Assembly (NCBI RefSeq): GCF_039534915.1
Contig: NZ_BAAAWE010000001.1
Coordinates: forward strand, 6,882,001-6,946,000
Reading direction: 5' to 3'
DNA length: 64,000 nt
Source: Streptomyces roseofulvus
GTDB taxonomy: Bacteria > Actinomycetota > Actinomycetes > Streptomycetales > Streptomycetaceae
The notes under the pieces are model-generated. The model worked only from the letters and a program-made list of their open reading frames with translations, did not search any database and was not told where the DNA came from. The position numbers and the translations under genes are program-made. Shown here piece by piece: positions 51,384-59,599 of this stretch (its first letter is position 1; each line of letters begins with the position of its first letter).

Positions 51384-52409
51384 ATGGGCACCACAGCGGG
51401 CAGGCGCCGCCCGGCCACCATCCACGACGTGGCCCGCGAGGCGGGTGTCTCGCGCGGCACCGTCTCCCGCGTCCTCAACGGCGGCCACTACGTGAGCCCG
51501 GCGGCGAAGGCGGCCGTCGACGCCGCGATCAGGAGAACGGGCTACGTCGTCAACCGGCACGCCCGCTCGCTGATCACCGGCAAGTCCGACTCCGTCGCCT
51601 TCCTTCTGACGGAACCGCAGGAGCGGTTCTTCGAGGACCCCAACTTCAACGTCCTCCTGCGTGCCTGCACCCAGGCCCTCGCCGACCGCGACATCCCGCT
51701 GATCCTGATGATCGCCGGCACCGAGGACGAACGCCGCCGCAACCTCCGCTACATCGAGGCCGGCCACGTCGACGGCGTCCTCCTCGTCTCCAGCCACTCC
51801 GGCGACCCCGTGGTGGCCCGGCTGCACGAGGCCGGCGTGCCCGTCGTCGCCTGCGGCAAGCCGCTCGGCCAGACCACCCGCATCGGGTACGTCGCCGCCG
51901 ACGACCGCGACGGCGCCCGCGAGATGGTCCGCCACCTGTACGCCACCGGGCGGCGCCGGATCGCCACGGTCACCGGCCCGCTCGACACCCCCGGTGGCGT
52001 CGAACGGCTCGCCGGCTACCGCGAGACCCTCGCCGCGTGCGGGCTCCCCGTCGACGAGGACCTCATCGTCACCGGCGACTACAGCCGCGCCAGCGGCGCC
52101 GAGGCCGCCCGCACCCTCCTGGAGCGGGCCCCCGACACCGACGCCGTCTTCGTCGCCTCCGACCTGATGGCCCAGGGCGTCCTGGACACCCTCGCCCGCG
52201 CCGGCAAGCGGATCCCCGAGGACATCGCCGTCGGCGGCTTCGACGACTCCCCGGCCGCGCTCGACTCCCAGCCGCCGCTCACCACCATCCGGCAGCCCTG
52301 GGACCGGATCAGCGCCGAGATGGTCCGCACCCTCCTCGCCCGGATAGCGGGCGAGGACCCGGCGACCGTCATCCTCCCGACGGAACTGGTGGTCCGCGCC
52401 TCCGCCTGA
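51384..52409 (+). CDS. LacI family repressor of the galactan locus
   Basis: The protein has 341 residues. The HTH TIHDVAREAGVSRGTVSRVL (about 12-31) and hinge helix VVNRHARSLITGK are followed by the periplasmic-binding-like core. It is the last gene of the importer operon and is the natural ligand-sensing repressor for the TGTGAACG operators at 48030 and 48120. The inducer is probably galactose or galactobiose. Confidence 0.92.
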   Translation: MGTTAGRRRPATIHDVAREAGVSRGTVSRVLNGGHYVSPAAKAAVDAAIRRTGYVVNRHARSLITGKSDSVAFLLTEPQERFFEDPNFNVLLRACTQALADRDIPLILMIAGTEDERRRNLRYIEAGHVDGVLLVSSHSGDPVVARLHEAGVPVVACGKPLGQTTRIGYVAADDRDGAREMVRHLYATGRRRIATVTGPLDTPGGVERLAGYRETLAACGLPVDEDLIVTGDYSRASGAEAARTLLERAPDTDAVFVASDLMAQGVLDTLARAGKRIPEDIAVGGFDDSPAALDSQPPLTTIRQPWDRISAEMVRTLLARIAGEDPATVILPTELVVRASA

Positions 52410-52430
52410 CGGAACCCCTGCCCCACCGCG

Positions 52431-52471
52431 CCGGCCCCGGAGCCGGGACCACGTCCCCGCTCCGGGGCCGG
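52431..52471 (+). terminator. Hairpin terminator after the galactan operon
   Basis: CCGGCCCCGGAGC (52431-52443) pairs perfectly (13 bp) with 52459-52471. It ends the importer-LacI transcript 22 bp after the stop. Confidence 0.78.
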
Positions 52472-52510
52472 TGCGTGGGTCCGGAGGGCGACAGCGGTCC
52501 CGTCCGACGC

Positions 52511-52527
52511 TACGATGAATCGATTCA
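52511..52527 (+). promoter_or_regulatory. Operator TGAATCGATTCA and -10 box of rhamnose mutarotase
   Basis: TGAATCGATTCA (52516-52527) is a perfect 12-bp palindrome with the LacI-type CG centre. It overlaps a TACGAT -10-like hexamer (52511-52516); GCGACA at 52488 is a weak -35. The LacI gene at 52959 is the probable ligand. Confidence 0.65.
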
Positions 52528-52558
52528 GTCACGCGTGGGGGACACCGAGGAGCCGTCT

Positions 52559-52879
52559 GTGCAGAGGGTCTGCTTCCTGCTGAAGGTCCGCGCCGAGCGG
52601 GTGGAGGAGTACCGGGCGCGCCACGCCGAGGTCTGGCAGGAGATGCGCGACGCGCTCACCGCCACCGGCTGGCGCAACTACTCGCTCTTCCTGCGCGACG
52701 ACGGCCTCCTCGTCGGCTATCTGGAGACCGACGACTTCGGGAAGGCGAAGGCCGCCATGGAGGCCACCGAGGTGAACGCCCGCTGGCAGGCCGAGATGGC
52801 CGGCTTCTTCGAGGAGCTGGACGGCCGGCGGCCGGACGAGGCGATGCGCCCCCTGACCGAGGTCTTCCACCTCGCGTGA
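52559..52879 (+). CDS. rhaM: L-rhamnose mutarotase
   Basis: The protein has 106 residues, the standard length. VCFLLKVRAERVEEYRARH places the catalytic His near 22 within RHAEVWQEM, and WRNYSLFLRDDGLLVGYLE matches the family core. It interconverts alpha- and beta-L-rhamnose. Rhamnose comes from rhamnogalacturonan I, so the gene suits the pectin theme. GTG 52559 has GAGGAG upstream. No rhamnose isomerase or kinase is in the window. Confidence 0.9.
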   Translation: MQRVCFLLKVRAERVEEYRARHAEVWQEMRDALTATGWRNYSLFLRDDGLLVGYLETDDFGKAKAAMEATEVNARWQAEMAGFFEELDGRRPDEAMRPLTEVFHLA

Positions 52880-52958
52880 GGGGGCCGCATAGGATGCGAG
52901 CGGTGGCGGCGACCCCGGACGGGCGGGGCGGGACGGGCAGGACGGACGACCAGGTGAC

Positions 52959-54056
52959 ATGCGGGTGGAACGGGTGACGGGCACCGCCGGGACCGTCGGG
53001 GAGTCCGGCGGGGGCAGCGGCGCGGCCAGGCCCGCCGGAGGCCGTACCGTCGGCATCAAGGACGTGGCCCGGGAGGCCGGCGTCTCGGTCGGCACCGTCT
53101 CCAACGTGATCAACCAGCCGGAGCGGGTCTCCCCGGCCACCCTCGAACACGTCCGCCGGGTCATCGACCGGCTCGGCTACGTCCGCAGCGAGTCCGCCCG
53201 TCAGCTCCGGGCCGGCCGCAGCCGGATCATGGCGCTGCTCGTCCTCGACATGGGCAACCCCTTCTTCGTCGACATCGCCCGCGGCGCCGAGCGCACCGCC
53301 CGGGCGGCCGGACTCGGCGTGATGGTCTGCAACAGCGACCAGAACCCCGGCGACGAGGCCGACTACCTCTCGCTCTTCGCCGAACAGCGGGTGCGCGGCG
53401 TCCTCGTCACCCCCGCCGACCCCAGCGGCGCCAACCTCCGCGACTTCCGCCGCCACGGCATCCCGTACGTCCTGGTCGACCGGGTCGGCGAGGAGGCCGG
53501 CGGCTGCTCGGTCTCCGTCGACGACGTCGTCGGCGGCTCCCTCGCCATCCGGCACCTCGCCGCCGCCGGCCACCGCTCCTTCGCGTACGTCAGCGGCCCC
53601 GACCGCCTCCAGCAGGTGCGGGACCGCCGCGAGGGCGCGCTGCTCGCGCTCGCCGAGGCCGGACTGCCCGCGGCGGCCCTCCGCGAGATCCCGGCGGACC
53701 GGCTCGACGTGGCCTCCGGCCGGGACGCCGGCTCCCGGCTGCTCGGCCTCGCCGACCGCCCCACCGCCGTCTTCTGCGCCAACGACCTGCTGGCCCTCGG
53801 CGTCCTCCAGGCGCTGTACGCGGCCGGGGTGCGGGTGCCGGAGGACATGGCGATCGTCGGCTACGACGACATCGAGTTCGCGGCGGCCGCCACCGTCCCG
53901 CTCACCTCCGTGCGCCAGCCGGCCCTGACCCTGGGGGCCAGGGCCGCCGAACTGCTCCTGGAGGAGACCGGCGAGGCGGCGGCCGACCACCGGCACCAGC
54001 AGGTGGTGCTCCAGCCGGAGCTGGTCGTCCGCCGCTCCAGCCTCACCTCCCGCTGA
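52959..54056 (+). CDS. LacI family transcriptional regulator
   Basis: The protein has 365 residues. After a 28-residue Gly/Ala-rich tail comes the HTH (GIKDVAREAGVSVGTVSNVI, about 31-50), a hinge (VRSESARQLRAG) and the core. It lies 79 bp after rhaM on the same strand; it probably represses rhaM through TGAATCGATTCA and responds to rhamnose. It is convergent with xylA with only 24 bp between. A role in xylose control is possible but the xylAB gap lacks its operator type. Confidence 0.9.
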   Translation: MRVERVTGTAGTVGESGGGSGAARPAGGRTVGIKDVAREAGVSVGTVSNVINQPERVSPATLEHVRRVIDRLGYVRSESARQLRAGRSRIMALLVLDMGNPFFVDIARGAERTARAAGLGVMVCNSDQNPGDEADYLSLFAEQRVRGVLVTPADPSGANLRDFRRHGIPYVLVDRVGEEAGGCSVSVDDVVGGSLAIRHLAAAGHRSFAYVSGPDRLQQVRDRREGALLALAEAGLPAAALREIPADRLDVASGRDAGSRLLGLADRPTAVFCANDLLALGVLQALYAAGVRVPEDMAIVGYDDIEFAAAATVPLTSVRQPALTLGARAAELLLEETGEAAADHRHQQVVLQPELVVRRSSLTSR

Positions 54057-54080
54057 CGCCGCCTCGGGGCGCGTCCGGGC

Positions 54081-55253
54081 TCAGCGCGGCACGCCGAGCA
54101 GGTGCTCCAGGGCCAGCTGGTCCAGCCGCTCGAAGGCCATCGAGCGCGCCGCGACCGCGTCCGCGTCGAAGGTCTCGTACGCGGTCGGGTCGGCCAGCAG
54201 CTCGGCCAGGCCCGCGCCGGCGGTGGGCACGGCCAGCTCGGGCAGCCGGGACGCGGCGAGGGCCGCGACGACCTCCGGGTCGGCGCGGAACTCCGCCGCC
54301 CGCTCCTTGAGGATCAGGTAGTTCCGCATGCAGTTCTTCGCCGACTCCCACACGCCGTCGAAGCCGTCCGTGCGCACCGGCTTGAAGTCGAAGTGGCGCG
54401 GGCCCGCGTAACCGGCCGACTCCAGCAGGTCGACCAGCCAGAACGCCTGGCGCAGGTCCCCGGCGCCGAAGCGGAAGTCCTGGTCGTACTTGATGCCGGA
54501 CTGGCCGTTGAGGTCGATGTGGAACAGCTTGCCCGCCCACAGGGCCTGCGCGATGCCGTGCGGGAAGTTCAGCCCGGCCATCTGCTCGTGGCCCGTCTCC
54601 GGGTTGACGCCCACCAGCTCGGGCCGCTCCAGGCGCTCGATGAAGGCCAGGGCGTGGCCGATGGTGGGGAGCAGGATGTCGCCGCGCGGCTCGTTGGGCT
54701 TCGGCTCGATCGCGAACCGCAGGTCGTACCCCTGCTCGGTGACGTACTGGCCGAGGAGGTCGAACGCCTCCTTCATCCGGTCCAGGGCGACCCGCACGTC
54801 CTTCGCCGCACCGGACTCGGCGCCCTCGCGGCCGCCCCAGGCGACGTACACCTGGGCGCCGAGCTCGACGGCGAGGTCGATGTTGCGGATCGTCTTGCGC
54901 AGGGCGAAGCGGCGGACGTCCCGGTCGTTGGCGGTGAAGGCGCCGTCCTTGAAGACCGGGTGCGTGAAGAGGTTCGTGGTGGCCATGGGGACCTGGAGGC
55001 CCGTGCGGTCGAGGGCGTCCCGGAACCGCTTCACGACCGCCTCGCGCTCCGCCTCCGGCGCGCCGAAGGGGATGAGGTCGTCGTCGTGGAAGGTGACGCC
55101 GTACGCCCCGAGCCCGGCCAGCCGCTCGACCGACTCGACCGGGTCCAGGGCCGGGCGGGTCGCGTCGCCGAAGGGGTCGCGGCCCTGCCAGCCGACGGTC
55201 CAGAGGCCGAAGGTGAAACGGTCCTCGGGGGTGGGGGAGAAACGCTCGGTCAT
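54081..55253 (-). CDS. xylA: Xylose isomerase
   Basis: The protein has 390 residues. Catalytic His near 56 in TFHDDDLIPF, metal-site EPKPNEPRGD, FHIDLNGQ and RHFDFKPVR are all present. It interconverts D-xylose and D-xylulose using two divalent metals. It is divergent from xylB, with the shared control region at 55254-55375. Typical of class I actinomycete isomerases. Confidence 0.95.
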   Translation of the reverse strand: MTERFSPTPEDRFTFGLWTVGWQGRDPFGDATRPALDPVESVERLAGLGAYGVTFHDDDLIPFGAPEAEREAVVKRFRDALDRTGLQVPMATTNLFTHPVFKDGAFTANDRDVRRFALRKTIRNIDLAVELGAQVYVAWGGREGAESGAAKDVRVALDRMKEAFDLLGQYVTEQGYDLRFAIEPKPNEPRGDILLPTIGHALAFIERLERPELVGVNPETGHEQMAGLNFPHGIAQALWAGKLFHIDLNGQSGIKYDQDFRFGAGDLRQAFWLVDLLESAGYAGPRHFDFKPVRTDGFDGVWESAKNCMRNYLILKERAAEFRADPEVVAALAASRLPELAVPTAGAGLAELLADPTAYETFDADAVAARSMAFERLDQLALEHLLGVPR

Positions 55254-55283
55254 GGTGGGTTCCTTCTCCTGGTGACCTGGCGG

Positions 55284-55314
55284 GAGGATTTGTTTTCTGA
55301 GATAACTAATACGC
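55284..55314. promoter_or_regulatory. AT-rich control region between xylA and xylB
   Basis: GATTTGTTTTCTGAGATAAC and the following TAATACG form the only AT-rich stretch here. On the minus strand it reads TTAGTTATCTCAGAAAACAA, a TTAG/AAAC-type word as bound by ROK XylR proteins. TAATAC could be the xylB -10. A ROK gene lies at 59600. Confidence 0.5.
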
Positions 55315-55375
55315 CACCGACGCCCGGCGGCGCCAGACCCCATGAGCCGCGCAGATGAGAGAAAGAGGTGAGGGC

Positions 55376-56854
55376 GTGCCCGTCAGCCGCTCCGTCGTGA
55401 TCGGCGTGGACAGCTCCACGCAGTCCGCGAAGGCCGTCGCCGTCGACACCGCCACCGGACGGGTCCTCGGCCTCGGCCGCGCCCCGCACACCGTCACCGG
55501 AACCGGCGGCGCCCGCGAGAGCGACCCCGACCAGTGGTGGACCGCCCTGGCCACCGCCGTCCGCGCGGCCGTACGCGACGCCGGCCTCGCCCCGGAGGAC
55601 GTCACCGCCCTCGCCGTCGCCGGACAGCAGCACGGACTCGTCGCCCTCGGCGCCGACCACCGGCCGCTGCGCCCCGCCCTCCTCTGGAACGACACCCGCT
55701 CCGCCCCGCAGGCGGCCGCCCTCACCGAACGCCTCGGCGGCCCGAAGGCCTGGCTCGACCGCACCGGTTCGGTCCCCGTCGCCTCCATGACGGCCGCCAA
55801 GTGGCAGTGGCTGCGCGAGCACGAACCCCACCACGCCGAGGCCACCGCCGCGGTCCGCCTCCCGCACGACCTGCTCACCGAACGGCTGTCCGGCGAAGCC
55901 CTCACCGACCCCGGCGACGCCTCCGGCACCTGCTGGTACTCCACCGCCGACGGCGCGTACGACCCCGCCCTGCTCGACCTCCTCGGGCTCGACCCGGCGA
56001 TGCTGCCGACGGTCGCCCCGACCGGCGCCACCCGCGCGGGCACCCTCACCGCGGCCGCCGCCGAGGCCCTCGGCCTGCCCCGCACGGTCACGGTCGCCGC
56101 GGGCACCGGCGACAACATCGCCGCCGCCGTCGGCCTCGGCCTCGGCGCCGCCGGCCTCCTCGACCACCCCGTGGTCAGCCTCGGCACCTCCGGCACCGTC
56201 TACGCGGCCACCCGCACCCGCCCCGCCGACCCGGCCCTCGCGGGCTTCGCCGCCACCGACGGCACGCACCTGCCGCTGGGCTGCACCCTCAACTGCACGC
56301 TCGCCGTCGACCGGTTCGCCGCGCTCTTCGGCCTCGACCGCGAGGACGCCCTCCCCGGCGGCGAGACGGTGGTCCTGCCGTACCTGGACGGCGAGCGCAC
56401 CCCCGACCTGCCCGCCGCCTCCGGCCTCGTCACCGGACTGCGGCACGCCACCGACCCGCGCGCGGTCCTCGGCGCCGCCTACGAGGGCGCGGCCTTCACC
56501 CTCCTCCGCGCCCTCGACGGCCTCCTGGCCGCCTGCGGTCTCGATCCCGCCGACCCCGCCGTACGCGACCGTCCGCTCCGCCTCATCGGCGGCGGCGCCC
56601 GCGGACGCACCTGGACGGAGACCGTCGGCCGTCTCTCCGGCCGGCCCCTGGTCCTCCCCGCCGCCACCGAACTCGTCGCCCTCGGCGCCGCCGCCCTCGC
56701 CGCCGGCGCCGCCACCGGCGAGGACCCGGTCGCCCTCGCGACGGCCTGGGGCACGGGCGCGGGCGAGACCCTTCCCGCCGTCGCACGCGACGAGGAGACG
56801 TGGGCGCGCATCGAGGGGGTGCTGGGGGCGGCGAGGACCGGGCTGCTGTCCTGA
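55376..56854 (+). CDS. xylB: Xylulokinase (FGGY family)
   Basis: The protein has 492 residues. GVDSSTQSAKAV near the start (phosphate loop), GQQHGLVALG, LWNDTRSAPQ and PYLDGERTPDLP follow the FGGY order; the second domain has IGGGARGRTW for ATP binding. It phosphorylates D-xylulose. GTG 55376 (preceded by GAGGTGA) is preferred; ATG 55355 in the same frame is possible. Divergent from xylA. Confidence 0.93.
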   Translation: MPVSRSVVIGVDSSTQSAKAVAVDTATGRVLGLGRAPHTVTGTGGARESDPDQWWTALATAVRAAVRDAGLAPEDVTALAVAGQQHGLVALGADHRPLRPALLWNDTRSAPQAAALTERLGGPKAWLDRTGSVPVASMTAAKWQWLREHEPHHAEATAAVRLPHDLLTERLSGEALTDPGDASGTCWYSTADGAYDPALLDLLGLDPAMLPTVAPTGATRAGTLTAAAAEALGLPRTVTVAAGTGDNIAAAVGLGLGAAGLLDHPVVSLGTSGTVYAATRTRPADPALAGFAATDGTHLPLGCTLNCTLAVDRFAALFGLDREDALPGGETVVLPYLDGERTPDLPAASGLVTGLRHATDPRAVLGAAYEGAAFTLLRALDGLLAACGLDPADPAVRDRPLRLIGGGARGRTWTETVGRLSGRPLVLPAATELVALGAAALAAGAATGEDPVALATAWGTGAGETLPAVARDEETWARIEGVLGAARTGLLS

Positions 56855-56868
56855 GGGCGGCCGCGGTC

Positions 56869-56954
56869 GGATCCCGGATCCAGCGTCCCGGACGGTGGAT
56901 CCGGGGTGGTGGATCCGGGACGGTGGATCCCGGATATTGGATCCGGCGGGATCC
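56869..56954. repeat. Seven GGATCC sites, 14-bp spaced repeat
   Basis: GGATCC occurs at 56869, 56876, 56897, 56911, 56925, 56939 and 56949. The middle four are exactly 14 bp apart (unit GGATCCGGGACGGT). It lies between xylB and the small gene on the minus strand and may fold into hairpins that end both transcripts. Confidence 0.65.
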
Positions 56955-56974
56955 ATCGCGCCCGAAGGCGGTGC

Positions 56975-57193
56975 CTAACCCTCCTCGGGTGCCCTCTTGC
57001 CCTGCTGCTTCTGTTCGTCCTCGGCCTTGTCCTCGGCCTTTTCGGCGTCCCGCCGCCTGCCGGGGCGGTCGGCCTCCGCGGCGGCGAACTCCGCGGCAGC
57101 CGAGTAGGTCTCCGGGATCGTGAGCAGGGAGGCCACGCCACGCGCCGCCACACCGGCCGCCCTCACCACGACCTCAGCCAGTTCCTCCACCAT
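56975..57193 (-). CDS. Small charged protein, function unknown
   Basis: The protein has 72 residues. A hydrophobic helix-prone half (VEELAEVVVRAAGVAARGVASLL) is followed by a very charged Glu/Lys/Asp/Arg tail (AEKAEDKAEDEQKQQG). GAGGGG lies 9 nt before ATG 57193. It starts 38 bp after the trpF stop on the same strand. Possibly membrane-surface bound. No family recognised. Confidence 0.65.
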   Translation of the reverse strand: MVEELAEVVVRAAGVAARGVASLLTIPETYSAAAEFAAAEADRPGRRRDAEKAEDKAEDEQKQQGKRAPEEG

Positions 57194-57231
57194 CACGGTC
57201 CCCTCGTTCTCGGTAGCGTCCTGCTTCACCC

Positions 57232-57873
57232 CTACTGACGTGCGGAGACGTCCGAGGGTTGAGCGGGCGGCCCGGCCTTCGCCGCCGCGACGAAGGCGCG
57301 GATCAGGTCGTGGTCCTTCACGCCGGGCGCGGACTCGACGCCGCTGGAGACGTCGACGCCCCAGGGGCGGGCGGTGGCGATGGCCTCGGCGACGTTGCCC
57401 GGGGCGAGGCCGCCGGCGAGGAGCCAGTGGCCCTCCGGGCGGGCCGTGTCCAGGAGCGAGAGGTCCCAGCGCGAACCGGAGCCCGCCCTGGGCGAGTCGA
57501 GCAGCAGGATCTCCTCGCCCAGCGCGCCCACCCGGGTGTCGGGCCCGTCGGCGAGCGCGGTCGCCCGCCACAGGTGCGGGAAGACCTCGGCGGCGGCCTC
57601 GAACTCGGCGCGGCCGTAGGCGCGTCCGTGCAGCTGCAGCGCGTCGAAGCCGAGGTCGGCGGCGATCCGGGCGGCCTCGGCGGCCGGGGTGTCGTTGACG
57701 ACGAGCACCGACACGACGCCGTCCGGCACGTGCGCGACGAGCGCCGGCACCCGGTCCCGGTCGAGCCCCCGGACACTGGTCCCGCTGATCACCAGGCCGA
57801 CCGCGTCCGCGCCCGCCTCGGCGGCCACGTCGATGTCGGCGGTCGTGGCGAGCCCGCACACCTTGACGAACAC
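57232..57873 (-). CDS. trpF: Phosphoribosylanthranilate isomerase
   Basis: The protein has 213 residues and a TIM barrel. The catalytic Cys is at 6 (KVCGL) and the general acid Asp at 126 (LLLDSPRAG), with GVDVSSGVES near 174 binding phosphate. It catalyses the Amadori step of tryptophan synthesis. No other trp gene is near. Streptomyces usually rely on PriA, a dual HisA/TrpF enzyme, so a separate TrpF is noteworthy. GAGGAG precedes GTG 57873. Confidence 0.9.
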   Translation of the reverse strand: MFVKVCGLATTADIDVAAEAGADAVGLVISGTSVRGLDRDRVPALVAHVPDGVVSVLVVNDTPAAEAARIAADLGFDALQLHGRAYGRAEFEAAAEVFPHLWRATALADGPDTRVGALGEEILLLDSPRAGSGSRWDLSLLDTARPEGHWLLAGGLAPGNVAEAIATARPWGVDVSSGVESAPGVKDHDLIRAFVAAAKAGPPAQPSDVSARQ

Positions 57874-57911
57874 TCTGTCGCTCCTCTGCTCCCGTCCCGG
57901 CGCCGCCGAGC

Positions 57912-58856
57912 CTACTGACCGCTCCCGGTGGCGTCGATCCGCCGCTGGTGCACCCGCAGGTGGAGGGTGGCCAGGTCGAGCAGCGGGGTCGGCACGCCCA
58001 GGGCGCGCGCCCGCGCGGTGAGGTCCCCGAAGAGGTGCTCGACCTCGGTGGCGCGGCCCGCCGTCAGGTCCCGGTAGAGCGAGGGCACCATCGGCGAGCC
58101 GGACGCCGAGACCACCGCGAGCGTCGCCGCCCGCTCCTCCTCCGGCACCGGGTGTCCGGCCGCCGCGGCGACCGCCGCCGCCTCCGCGAGCACCGCGGGG
58201 CCCAGCTCCGGCCCGCCGGGGGTGTCGTACACCTCGCCGACCGTGCCCCGCATCAGGCTGGTCACCGCGCCGAAGGTGGTGATGAAGACCCACTTGTGCC
58301 ACATCGCGGTGACGATCGACGCGGGCACGGGCGCGTCGATCCCGGCCTCCTCCAGGACGGTACGGATCTCCTTCACGCGCGGCGACACCGTGCCGTCCCG
58401 CTCGCCGAGGGCCAGGTGCGCCAGCGGCGCGAGGCGCCGGATCGCGCCGGTGTCGTCGAGCACCGTGACCACCTTCGCGACGCCGCCGAGGACGGCTCCG
58501 GCGCCGAACCGGGCCTCCAGCGCGTCGAGGTGGGCCAGGCCGTTGAGCAGCGGCAGCACCGCCGTCCCCGGCCCCACGAACGGGGCCAGGTCGGTCAGGG
58601 CCGCGTCGAGGGCCGTCGCCTTCACGCCGAGCAGGACGAGGTCGTACGGGCCTCCGGACGGCCCCTCGCCGGCCGTGACGAGCCGGGGCGCGTCGAGCAC
58701 CCACTCCTCGTCCCGGCCCACCACCCGCAGCCCGCCCGCGCGCAGCGCCGCCGCGCGGGCGGGGCGGACCAGGAAGGTGACGTCCTGCCCGGAGCGGGCC
58801 AGCATCGTGCCGAAGTAGCCACCGGTGGCACCGGCGCCGACGACGAGGATCTTCAT
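57912..58856 (-). CDS. Ketopantoate reductase-like (PanE/ApbA) protein
   Basis: The protein has 314 residues. N-terminal NADPH fold KILVVGAGATGGYFG, a domain link around LNGLAHLDAL, and the helical domain with MWHKWVFITTFGAVTSL (catalytic Lys region) agree with the family. It reduces 2-ketopantoate or a related 2-ketoacid. It is coupled by ATGA to the HxlR regulator upstream, so its role may be in detoxification rather than pantothenate synthesis. A biosynthetic PanE is the alternative. Confidence 0.88.
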   Translation of the reverse strand: MKILVVGAGATGGYFGTMLARSGQDVTFLVRPARAAALRAGGLRVVGRDEEWVLDAPRLVTAGEGPSGGPYDLVLLGVKATALDAALTDLAPFVGPGTAVLPLLNGLAHLDALEARFGAGAVLGGVAKVVTVLDDTGAIRRLAPLAHLALGERDGTVSPRVKEIRTVLEEAGIDAPVPASIVTAMWHKWVFITTFGAVTSLMRGTVGEVYDTPGGPELGPAVLAEAAAVAAAAGHPVPEEERAATLAVVSASGSPMVPSLYRDLTAGRATEVEHLFGDLTARARALGVPTPLLDLATLHLRVHQRRIDATGSGQ

Positions 58857-59422
58857 GGGGTTCCCTTCGTGGAGCGCCGGACCGGCGCGGGGGTGAGCAG
58901 CGGGGTGAGCAGCCGGTGCGGGCGGGTCAGGGCCGCCGTGACCGGGTCGGCGCCGGCGCCGGGCGGGGCGAGCCCGGGCCCCGGGGCGACCAGCAGGTCG
59001 CCGGGCGGGACGACGGCGGCGCAGCCGGAGCAGTGCCCGTCGGGGCCGACCCGGGCCCCGTCGGCGTGGTGCAGGAAGAGGCGGCGCGGTCCGCCGCCGG
59101 GCGGCGGCGCGTGCTCCTCGCCCCATTCGGTGAGCGCCCGGACCGCCGGCCACAGCCCGAGGCCCTTGGCGGTGACCGCGTACACCTCGCGGCGGCCGCC
59201 GCCCGGGTCGGGTCGGCGGTCCAGGACGCCGGCGGCGGTGAGCCCGGCCAGCCGGTCGGTGAGCACCGCCCGGGGCAGGGAGAGGTGCGCGGCGAACTCG
59301 CCGAACCTGCGGACGCCGTAGAAGGCGTCCCGCAGGATCAGCAGCGTCCACCGCTCGCCGACGACCTCCATCGCGCGGGAGAGGGAGCAGGTCTGGCCGC
59401 GGTAGTCGCGCGGAAGGGTCAT
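58853..59422 (-). CDS. HxlR family transcriptional regulator
   Basis: The protein has 189 residues. The N-terminus CSLSRAMEVVGERWTLLILRD is the HxlR signature, with its Cys near 12 as possible redox or electrophile sensor. RRFGEFAAHLSLPRAVLTDRL is the recognition part. An added C-terminal region (about 110-189) has HCSGC and a Pro/Gly-rich tail. It probably controls itself and the reductase through the inverted repeat at 59440. Confidence 0.9.
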   Translation of the reverse strand: MTLPRDYRGQTCSLSRAMEVVGERWTLLILRDAFYGVRRFGEFAAHLSLPRAVLTDRLAGLTAAGVLDRRPDPGGGRREVYAVTAKGLGLWPAVRALTEWGEEHAPPPGGGPRRLFLHHADGARVGPDGHCSGCAAVVPPGDLLVAPGPGLAPPGAGADPVTAALTRPHRLLTPLLTPAPVRRSTKGTP

Positions 59423-59439
59423 GGCGGGCAGCGTACGCG

Positions 59440-59464
59440 AAAGAGTTCGGTCACTGAACTCTTT
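59440..59464. promoter_or_regulatory. Inverted-repeat operator upstream of the HxlR gene
   Basis: AAAGAGTTC (59440-59448) and GAACTCTTT (59456-59464) are perfect 9-bp arms with a 7-nt centre; the symmetry extends outward (CGCG on both sides with one extra T). It begins 17 bp upstream of the HxlR start. Confidence 0.7.
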
Positions 59465-59467
59465 TCG

Positions 59468-59539
59468 CGCGGAGGTGCCGTCGGCCGGCCACGCGGAGGT
59501 GCCGACGGGCCCCGGCGCGGAGGGGCCGGTGGGCCCCCG
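59468..59539. repeat. Three-copy tandem repeat, 24-bp unit
   Basis: Units starting CGCGGAGGTGCCG begin at 59468, 59492 and 59516. The tract is noncoding and lies between the HxlR operator and the ROK promoter. Confidence 0.65.
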
Positions 59540-59599
59540 TGCGCAGGCGCGGCGGGTATTTCTGTTCGAGCGAAGGGGGCGACTAGGCTCACGCTCACC

